A DNA stretch of 5,110 nt from Oscillospiraceae bacterium (GTDB taxonomy: Bacteria; Bacillota; Clostridia; Oscillospirales; UBA929): NCBI GenBank assembly GCA_009777435.1, contig WRLW01000123.1, positions 1 to 5,110 on the forward strand, given 5' to 3'. How positions within the stretch are numbered: the first letter of the stretch is position 1; the number at the start of each line of letters is the position of its first letter. Under the pieces are notes generated by a model. That model had not been told where the DNA came from, did not search any database, and saw only the letters and a list, made by a program, of their open reading frames with translations. Position numbers and translations under genes: made by a program. Below, in pieces: positions 1 through 5,110 of this stretch.

Positions 1-2772
1 CAGCCCTGTTATATCCCCGGCTATGCCGCCTGGGTGCTGCTTTGGCTTGATTTTTTCTATCAGTACGCGCAGGTCTTGTATAAAGCCGGGGGTCAAGGCC
101 ATTATTACCTCGGTATTTTGCTCACGCCCCGCCGCTTCTAAGGTAACCGCCGTTTCAGAAAGGGCCGACTCGCCAATATTGGCCAGGGCGCTTTTGATGC
201 CGTGGACGGTGATGGTAAACGCGCGTAAAGCCTCCTCGCTTTCAAACCCGGCCTTTTGGCGAAGCTCCTCCAATACGGCCATCGCTTTATTCGCGTCCCT
301 GATAAAGGAGCCAAGCAGCAGCGAATTAACCTGCTGCTGCCCGCCGCAGGCGTTTACCTCCGGCATTGACCGGCGGGCGGCTTCTTTGACCTCCGGCGGC
401 TGCTTATCGCGTATAAGCTTATTGAGGATAGAGTTCAGATGGCGTATGTCTATGGGCTTTGAAATGAAAGCGTCGAAGCCGTTTTGCAGGAATATATCCG
501 ACTGGCCGATCACGGCGTTTGCCGTCAGCGCGACGATGGGGCTTGCGTAGCCTAAGCCGCGCAGAAGCCTTGTGGTCTCTATGCCGTCCATTACGGGCAT
601 CATGTGATCCATGAATACAATGTCATATACATTGCCGCTTTTGATTTTATCAATGGCCTCGGGGCCGCTCATGGCGGTATCTATCTTCAGGCCATAAGGC
701 TTCATGAGCCCTTGGGAGACATACAGGTTTGTCTCCACATCGTCAACAATAAGGACGTTTCCATAGGGCATAGGCTCGCGTATTATTTTGGTTCTCTGCC
801 CGCTGGTCATATAACGCAGGCGGAACTGGCGCAGCTCGTCCGCCAGCTCGCCGCCCAGCACGTCGGCGTCCACCGTGCCCTGAGGCAGTCTCACGGTGAA
901 AACCGAACCCTTGCCCGGCTCGCTGTCCACATAGATTTCACCGCCCATAAGGGCCACCAGACGCTGCGTGATGGAAAGGCCCAGCCCCGTGCCCTCGATC
1001 GAGGGGCCGCCCTCCTGATTAAAGCGTGAATACTCCTCAAACAGCCTTTCAACCTGCTCCGCGGTCATGCCGCGCCCCGTGTCGCGTACGCTCAAAATAA
1101 GCGTCACGCCATGCTTGGAAGGCTCAAACGCGGCCGACAGCGTGACCTTGCCTGTGTCCGTATACTTAAACGCGTTTGAGAGCAGGTTGTTCAGGATCTG
1201 CTTTATGCGAAGCTCGTCGCCTATCAGCTTTGACAATATATTTTCGTCGATCTGAATATCAAATTCTATGGGCTTATCGCCTATCCGCATCATGTTCAGA
1301 TGTATCGAGTCATTCAAAAGGCTGGCGACATTATATTGGGCCGGCATGATATCCATTTTGCCCGCCTCTATTTTTGAGAAGTCCAGTATATCGTTGATGA
1401 TGCCTATCAGCAGGCCGCACGAGCTGTGTATTCTGCCCAGTCCTTCCATGGTTTCGACGGGGAGCGTCCCGTCCTGCATCAGTATTTCGGTAATGCCCCA
1501 AATAGCGTTCATGGGCGTGCGTATCTCGTGGCTCATGTTCGCAAGGAAGGCGGATTTGGCGTGGCTGGTCATCTCGATCTCGGCCCGCTGCCTTGCCAGC
1601 TCCTGTATGTCCGTTATATCCTGCACGACCTCGATGAATCCGGCGATTTTATCCTCCATGTCCCGGAGGATTTCAACATCTACCTGGTAGTATGAATCCT
1701 TGCGGCTGAAATAGGTGTGCTTCAAGCCGCGTTTGGCGCAGGCGATGCCGCAGTTGTCGGTATTGCATATTTCGGAATCCCAATTGCTGCACGGCGTCCC
1801 GTATATGTCCTCCCGCTTTACACCTAAAAAATCCTCGACCGCCTTATTGACAAACGTCCATTTCATGTCCGCGTCGGTTACGGTTATGGGCAGCGATATC
1901 GCGTCAAGAATGGACTTATACCAATGGGCGTCCGACTCGATTTTGGCTATAGAATCCGCTATCTCGCGCTCCATGCGCTTCTTTTCGGTGATATCCATCA
2001 GCGCGCCGGCCACCCTGACCGGAATACCCGCGTTGTCCCTGAAGGTGGTTCCCAGCGCGTGGAAATGCCGGTATTCGCCATTTTTCAGCTTCAGACGGTA
2101 CTCGACGTCATACGGCGTCCTTCCGCTGTAGTCGTTCATATGCGCCATGAAAGCGCTTAGGGTCTCCTTCTTGTCCTCAGGATGCAGCTGGTCGCTCCAG
2201 CTTTGAAGTACATTCGGGAAATCGTCCTCGTCGGAAAATCCCAGCATCTCGCGAAACTCGCGAGACCATGTAAATCTGTTGCCGGGGTTAATCGGGTCTC
2301 CGCTCACCACATCCATATCCCACAGCGCTATGTTCAGCGCGTCGTTTGAGAGCTTGTATTTCATTATGTCGTATTCATTCTGGCGAAGCTGCTCGATCAG
2401 CGCTATCTGGTTTGCGACCCTGAGCTTGACAAGCGTGTGCGGAAACGGCTTGGTTATGTAATCCACGGCGCCCAAAGCCAAGCCTCTCTCCGCGTCGCCG
2501 GAATCGCTGAGCCTTGTGATAAATATAATAGGGATGTTTTTGGTTTGTTCAAATTCCTTTAGCTCTGCGATTACGGCGTATCCGCTCATTTCCGGCATAA
2601 TAACGTCAAGAAGTATGAGATCCGGCAGATGCTTCTTTGCCGCTTTTATAGCGGCCGCCCCGGTTTTTGCCACATAAATGGTATAGTCCGACTGCAATAT
2701 ATGGGTAAGCTCCATTATATTCTGCGCCTCATCATCCACAATGAGCACGCTGTACTTCTTGGCATTGTCCAC
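1..2772 (-). CDS. Hybrid histidine kinase, REC-PAS-PAS-HisKA-HATPase-REC-HPt (3' end outside window)
   Basis: A cytoplasmic multidomain sensor kinase for a His-Asp-His phosphorelay; 924 codons are visible and the frame stays open to the window edge. Residues about 5-125 are a receiver (D13/D14, phosphoacceptor D56, T86, K108). Residues 140-265 are a PAS domain ending in a PAC-like GALMDITEKK. Residues 285-390 are a second PAS domain with cysteines C328, C336, C341 and C345. The HisKA H-box has H415 in NMSHEIRTPMN. The HATPase has N533 of the N-box, DTGRG at 564-568 and GTGLGL at 594-599. A second receiver spans 672-790 (D677/D678, D722, T750, K772). An HPt-like helix carries H857 in VHGIKSA. 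No membrane segment or signal peptide is seen. The GTG start is chosen because a TAA lies two codons upstream in frame, an AGGTG ribosome site sits 7 nt before it, and the next ATG (codon 20) would cut into the receiver. It follows the diguanylate cyclase by 32 bp, so it is probably co-transcribed. All phosphotransfer residues are present. Signal and target are unknown. Little is likely missing at the C-terminus, because HPt is usually the last domain. Confidence 0.95.
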   Translation of the reverse strand, partial: MDNAKKYSVLIVDDEAQNIMELTHILQSDYTIYVAKTGAAAIKAAKKHLPDLILLDVIMPEMSGYAVIAELKEFEQTKNIPIIFITRLSDSGDAERGLALGAVDYITKPFPHTLVKLRVANQIALIEQLRQNEYDIMKYKLSNDALNIALWDMDVVSGDPINPGNRFTWSREFREMLGFSDEDDFPNVLQSWSDQLHPEDKKETLSAFMAHMNDYSGRTPYDVEYRLKLKNGEYRHFHALGTTFRDNAGIPVRVAGALMDITEKKRMEREIADSIAKIESDAHWYKSILDAISLPITVTDADMKWTFVNKAVEDFLGVKREDIYGTPCSNWDSEICNTDNCGIACAKRGLKHTYFSRKDSYYQVDVEILRDMEDKIAGFIEVVQDITDIQELARQRAEIEMTSHAKSAFLANMSHEIRTPMNAIWGITEILMQDGTLPVETMEGLGRIHSSCGLLIGIINDILDFSKIEAGKMDIMPAQYNVASLLNDSIHLNMMRIGDKPIEFDIQIDENILSKLIGDELRIKQILNNLLSNAFKYTDTGKVTLSAAFEPSKHGVTLILSVRDTGRGMTAEQVERLFEEYSRFNQEGGPSIEGTGLGLSITQRLVALMGGEIYVDSEPGKGSVFTVRLPQGTVDADVLGGELADELRQFRLRYMTSGQRTKIIREPMPYGNVLIVDDVETNLYVSQGLMKPYGLKIDTAMSGPEAIDKIKSGNVYDIVFMDHMMPVMDGIETTRLLRGLGYASPIVALTANAVIGQSDIFLQNGFDAFISKPIDIRHLNSILNKLIRDKQPPEVKEAARRSMPEVNACGGQQQVNSLLLGSFIRDANKAMAVLEELRQKAGFESEEALRAFTITVHGIKSALANIGESALSETAVTLEAAGREQNTEVIMALTPGFIQDLRVLIEKIKPKQHPGGIAGDITGL

Positions 2773-2779
2773 GGCTTAA

Positions 2780-2784
2780 CACCT
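2780..2784 (-). promoter_or_regulatory. Ribosome binding site for the hybrid kinase (decides the GTG start)
   Basis: On the minus strand AGGTG, within GAGGCAGGTG, lies 7 nt upstream of the GTG codon at 2770-2772. A TAA stop at 2776-2778 in the same frame rules out any longer start, so this site and stop together fix the start of the kinase. Confidence 0.75.
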
Positions 2785-2804
2785 GCCTCTATAATAAAAA
2801 TGGG

Positions 2805-3713
2805 TTATAAGTCAACGCGGCAAACCATGTTTCTCCCTTTTTTCTTAGCTTCATACAGCGCCATATCGGCGCGCGAGATAAACTCGTCGGTCGTGCTTTC
2901 GCCGCCATACTCCCTCGTGTTGGTTCCGATGCTGACGGTTAGCTTCGACGCTTTCCTGTCCTCGCACGGAACCTCCAGAGTCTCAACGCTCACGCGTATC
3001 TGCTCCGCGATGTCAAGCGCGCCGTGCAGGTCGGTATTGGACAGCAGCGCGATAAATTCTTCCCCGCCCCAGCGGGCGGAAAAATCACCGGAGCGCTTGA
3101 GTGTTTGCTCTATTGCTCCTGCGACGGCCTTCAGCGCCACGTCGCCCTGCTGATGTCCGTATGTATCGTTGTAGATTTTGAAATGATCGACGTCTATGAC
3201 CAGAATACTGATGGGCGTCCGCTCCCGCAGCGCCCTGCGCCATTCCGTCTGCAGCCGGGTCTCAAAGCAGCGCCTGTTGGGCAGATCGGTCAGTTGGTCG
3301 GTCATGCTGAGCCGCTCGATGATGCGAAGCTGCTCAAGGGCTTTTATTTGATTCATCACCCTGATTTTTACGATCGCCGTCGAGAACGGCTTGCATATAT
3401 AATCCGCGGCGCCCAAGGACAGCCCTTTTTCCTCGTTGTCGTCGCCGCTTAGCCCCGTGATAAAAATAACGGGTATGTTTTTTGTATTCTCAGACGCTTT
3501 CAGCGCGGTAATCACGGCATAGCCGTCCATTTCGGGCATGATGACATCCAGCAGTATGACGTCGGGCAGATGCTTTTCCGCCGCCTTGAGGGCGCTCTGG
3601 CCGTTTTTCGCGGCGTAAACGGTGTAATCAGGGCTTAGGATATGTGAAAGCGTCATTATATTTGAGCTTTCGTCGTCCACAACGAGTATGCTGCGCTTCT
3701 TTTCCTCACTCAT
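2805..3713 (-). CDS. Response-regulator diguanylate cyclase (REC-GGDEF)
   Basis: A complete 302-residue soluble protein that would make the second messenger c-di-GMP from two GTP, under control of receiver phosphorylation. Residues about 7-125 are a receiver with the acidic pair D13/D14, phosphoacceptor D56 in LLDVIMPEMDG, T86 and K108. Residues 135-300 are the GGDEF domain. D174 in DVDHFK, K179, N182 and D191 match the metal- and nucleotide-binding residues known from PleD, and the signature GGEEF is at 216-220. RSGD at 207-210, five residues before GGEEF, is the RxxD inhibitory site for product feedback. The layout matches WspR/PleD-like regulators, with one receiver rather than the two in PleD. 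The ATG start has an AGAGGTGG ribosome site 8 nt upstream. The gene is first in a probable operon with the hybrid kinase 32 bp downstream, behind its own promoter. The kinase is the obvious candidate phosphodonor, but this is inferred from neighbourhood. Its receiver is a close paralogue of the kinase's first receiver. Confidence 0.97.
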   Translation of the reverse strand: MSEEKKRSILVVDDESSNIMTLSHILSPDYTVYAAKNGQSALKAAEKHLPDVILLDVIMPEMDGYAVITALKASENTKNIPVIFITGLSGDDNEEKGLSLGAADYICKPFSTAIVKIRVMNQIKALEQLRIIERLSMTDQLTDLPNRRCFETRLQTEWRRALRERTPISILVIDVDHFKIYNDTYGHQQGDVALKAVAGAIEQTLKRSGDFSARWGGEEFIALLSNTDLHGALDIAEQIRVSVETLEVPCEDRKASKLTVSIGTNTREYGGESTTDEFISRADMALYEAKKKGRNMVCRVDL

Positions 3714-3827
3714 GTTTTACGCCACCTCTTCGTTAATTAGGCAAGAACCCCAAAAGCCCTGATCATATATATTACGCGCCATAGCTTCCGCGATATGAAC
3801 GGCTCTCCGCTGTTAATAGCCGGAACA
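3714..3827 (-). other. Predicted 5' leader of the signalling operon
   Basis: This untranslated stretch of about 114 nt lies between the predicted transcription start and the cyclase ATG. A small hairpin is possible near its 5' end (CGGCT at 3818-3822 with AGCCG at 3800-3804, on the minus strand). The middle is AT-rich (around 3763-3772). I do not recognise a riboswitch in it, and in particular not the conserved GEMM c-di-GMP core. Its existence depends on the promoter call. Confidence 0.4.
3722..3729 (-). promoter_or_regulatory. Ribosome binding site for the diguanylate cyclase
   Basis: AGAGGTGG on the minus strand, 8 nt upstream of the ATG at 3711-3713. It is a strong match to the anti-Shine-Dalgarno sequence and supports this start. 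Confidence 0.85.
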
Positions 3828-3833
3828 ATAACA

Positions 3834-3862
3834 ATTATACAGTGTCCGGGTGAACATTGCAA
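3834..3862 (-). promoter_or_regulatory. Predicted sigma-A-type promoter for the diguanylate cyclase-kinase operon
   Basis: Read on the minus strand, a TTGCAA -35 element (3857-3862) is followed by exactly 17 bp and a perfect TATAAT -10 element (3834-3839). The start of transcription would fall near 3827, giving a leader of about 114 nt. It lies between the inverted-repeat element and the first signalling gene, which suggests the operon is transcribed separately from trpB2. It was predicted by eye only. Confidence 0.6.
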
Positions 3863-3918
3863 GCCAGATAACCCCATATAAACACAGAAAACGCATGAAT
3901 GTCCGTTTTGCACAAAGC

Positions 3919-3952
3919 GGGGAAACGGCGGACGCACAATGTGCGTCCCTAC
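3919..3952 (+). repeat. Left arm of the nested inverted repeat
   Basis: This arm is the reverse complement of 3997-4030, with mismatches only near its outer end. Positions 3930-3948 form GGACGCACAATGTGCGTCC, a 9-bp perfect palindrome around one base, followed by CTAC at the inner edge. Confidence 0.85.
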
Positions 3953-3996
3953 GGCCACACAAAGCCACACCGGCGCAGCGAAATTCGACACGCCCT

Positions 3997-4030
3997 GTAG
4001 GGACGCACATTGTGCGTCCGCGGTCTCCCC
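3997..4030 (-). repeat. Right arm of the nested inverted repeat
   Basis: This is the inverted copy of the left arm. Positions 4001-4019 form the same 9-bp palindrome with the opposite central base. The inner edge is GTAG and the outer edge is CCCC, next to the end of trpB2. Confidence 0.85.
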
Positions 4031-4033
4031 CGT

Positions 4034-5110
4034 CTATGAGGCGCCCGGAATCCTACTGAACGAAGCCTCAAGCTCCTCGTCGGTCGGTATATGGTCGCTC
4101 ATTGTTTCATCCGAATACTGCGCGTAGGCGTTCAGATCGAAATACCCGGTGCCCGAAAGTCCGAAGAGGATGGTTTTTGACTCGCCGCTTTCCCTGCATT
4201 TAACGGCTTCCTCAATGGCGGCGTATATGGCGTGAGCGGACTCCGGGGCTGGGAGTATGGTTTCCGCCTTCGCGAAGGCGACGGCGGCCTCAAAGACGCG
4301 CGTCTGCTCCGCCGCCACGGCCTTGTCCAGCACGCCGTCCGCGTAAAGCTGGGACAGCACGGGCGACATGCCGTGGAAGCGCAGGCCCCCGGCGTGATTG
4401 GCGGAGGGCATGAACTGCGAGCCGAGGGTATACATTTTCGCGAGCGGAGTAACGCATCCGGTGTCGCAGAAGTCGTACATGAACCTGCCCCGGGTGAAGG
4501 TAGGACACGAGGACGGCTCTACGGCGATAAAATAGGGTTTTTTCAGCCCGATTAGCTTATCCCGCATAAACGGCGCCATAAGGCCGCCGAGATTCGAGCC
4601 GCCTCCGGCGCAGCCGATGACGATATCGGGATACTCGCCCAGCAGCTCCATAGCCTTCTTAGCCTCAAGGCCGATAACGCTCTGGTGCAGCAGCACATGG
4701 TTAAGCACCGAGCCTAAAATATACCGGCAATTGGAGCTGCCCACCGATTTTTCGATCGCTTCGCTGATAGCGCAGCCCAAGCTCCCGGCGGTGCCGGGGA
4801 ATTCGGCCAATATTTTCTTGCCGATTTCGGTCGTCGCGCTGGGGCTGGGGATAACCTTGGCGCCGTAGGTCTCCATAACGTGCTTGCGGAACGGCTTTTG
4901 GTCATATGAGCCTTTAACCATATAGACCGTCAGATCAAGCCCGAAATAGGCGCAGCTCATGGCGGCGGCAGTACCCCACTGGCCCGCGCCCGTCTCGGTG
5001 GACAGCTCGGTGACGCCCTGCTGTTTAGCGTAGTAGACCTGTGCCGCGGCCGAGGTGAGCTTGTGGCTGCCGCTCGTGTTGTTGCCCTCAAATTTGTAGT
5101 AGATTTTGGC
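4034..5110 (-). CDS. trpB2: Tryptophan synthase beta-like subunit, TrpB2 type (5' end outside window)
   Basis: A PLP-dependent enzyme of the fold-type II family that joins indole and L-serine to give L-tryptophan in the cytoplasm. The window shows the last 358 codons, ending in TAG; roughly 90 N-terminal residues are missing judging from usual family length. Counting from the first visible codon, K17 in TSGSHK is the PLP-binding lysine, E39 in TETGAGQWG is the catalytic acid, and GGGSN at 169-173 is the PLP phosphate loop. Tryptophan in ETGAGQWG, where classical TrpB1 has histidine, together with PESAHAI and the SGTGYFDL ending, points to the TrpB2 branch. That branch often lacks a TrpA partner and is thought to use free indole. 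No trpA follows here: the next gene is a signalling gene 320 bp away behind its own promoter. Other trp genes could still lie upstream, beyond the window. An internal ATG at 4958-4960 is not the start, because conserved active-site sequence precedes it. Confidence 0.95.
   Translation of the reverse strand, partial: AKIYYKFEGNNTSGSHKLTSAAAQVYYAKQQGVTELSTETGAGQWGTAAAMSCAYFGLDLTVYMVKGSYDQKPFRKHVMETYGAKVIPSPSATTEIGKKILAEFPGTAGSLGCAISEAIEKSVGSSNCRYILGSVLNHVLLHQSVIGLEAKKAMELLGEYPDIVIGCAGGGSNLGGLMAPFMRDKLIGLKKPYFIAVEPSSCPTFTRGRFMYDFCDTGCVTPLAKMYTLGSQFMPSANHAGGLRFHGMSPVLSQLYADGVLDKAVAAEQTRVFEAAVAFAKAETILPAPESAHAIYAAIEEAVKCRESGESKTILFGLSGTGYFDLNAYAQYSDETMSDHIPTDEELEASFSRIPGAS

Larger units (their letters stand above)
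3919..4030. repeat. 112-bp nested inverted-repeat element (REP/MITE-like)
   Basis: Two 34-bp arms, 3919-3952 and 3997-4030, are reverse complements of each other with two mismatches, and the innermost 24 bp match exactly. They flank a 44-bp centre (3953-3996) with no recognisable content. Each arm also contains its own palindrome, GGACGCACA and TGTGCGTCC around one central base. The element can therefore fold either as one long hairpin or as two short ones. It ends 3 bp past the trpB2 stop codon. The form resembles intergenic REP/BIME or miniature transposon-derived repeats of bacteria. No target-site duplication was identified. A role as an RNA-stabilising or attenuating hairpin for trpB2 is possible, but no clear T-tract follows, so it is not called as an intrinsic terminator. 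Confidence 0.85.

Noticed and set aside
1..62. Apparent stop or frameshift at the end of the kinase HPt domain
   Set aside because: On careful re-reading the frame passes through this point as DLRVLIEKIKPK and stays open to base 1. The 924 codons fit the coordinates exactly, so no frameshift is present.
23..2461. Several plus-strand open frames of 60-175 codons opposite the kinase
   Set aside because: They lie antisense to a continuous 924-codon kinase with all family motifs. Their translations show no recognisable domain and they lack ribosome sites.
3930..3985. Resemblance to a c-di-GMP (GEMM) riboswitch (GACGCACA and AAAGCCAC strings)
   Set aside because: These strings are on the plus strand, opposite to the cyclase operon, one belongs to the palindrome, and the rest of the conserved core and the paired stems are missing.
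3737..3991. 84-codon minus-strand open frame in the intergenic region
   Set aside because: It starts inside the inverted repeat, runs through the predicted promoter and leader, has no ribosome site and resembles nothing I know. Frames over this repeat give peptides such as GTHIVRP, simply read from the palindrome.
3919..4030. Intrinsic terminator for trpB2
   Set aside because: The hairpin is strong, but no run of T follows it on the minus strand. It is better described as a repeat element.
3919..4030. CRISPR array
   Set aside because: There are only two copies, in inverted rather than direct orientation, with no regular spacers.
3850..4127. Plus-strand open frames (69 and 62 codons) across the repeat and the trpB2 end
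   Set aside because: Their sequence is mainly the repeat translated in other frames, followed by antisense of trpB2.

Overview
The window carries three genes, all read on the minus strand. From the window's right end leftward they are: the 3' part of a tryptophan synthase beta-like gene (trpB2 type), a 320-bp intergenic region, a response-regulator diguanylate cyclase, and a large hybrid histidine kinase whose 3' end runs off the left edge. Balanced base composition, frequent ATA isoleucine codons, strong AGGTG-type ribosome binding sites and the soluble REC-PAS-kinase and REC-GGDEF architectures suggest an anaerobic bacterium, most likely a Clostridia-like Firmicute. This assignment is an inference; there is no rRNA or other marker gene to confirm it.

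Right part (4034-5110): the C-terminal 358 codons of a PLP-dependent TrpB2-type beta subunit. The PLP lysine, the ETGAGQWG loop and the GGGSN phosphate-binding loop are all visible. The gene starts outside the window and no trpA follows it.

Middle (3714-4033): no credible gene. It holds a compact 112-bp inverted-repeat element (3919-4030) that ends 3 bp past the trpB2 stop codon. Each arm of the element is itself an almost perfect palindrome. Beyond it lies a good sigma-A-type promoter on the minus strand (TTGCAA, 17 bp, TATAAT), followed by a leader of about 114 nt before the diguanylate cyclase.

Left part (1-3713): a two-gene signalling operon. The first gene is a 302-residue REC-GGDEF diguanylate cyclase with an intact active site and an intact inhibitory site. 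After 32 bp comes a GTG-started, cytoplasmic kinase with the order REC-PAS-PAS-HisKA-HATPase-REC-HPt. The N-terminal REC domains of the two proteins align without a gap over their first 130 residues, with about 84 identities, so they arose by duplication. The likely joint role is a multistep phosphorelay, with PAS2 (carrying four cysteines) as a candidate sensor, whose output could include phosphorylation of the cyclase REC domain and control of c-di-GMP. Complete residues support the activity of each domain. The wiring between the two proteins, and the signal sensed, are inference.
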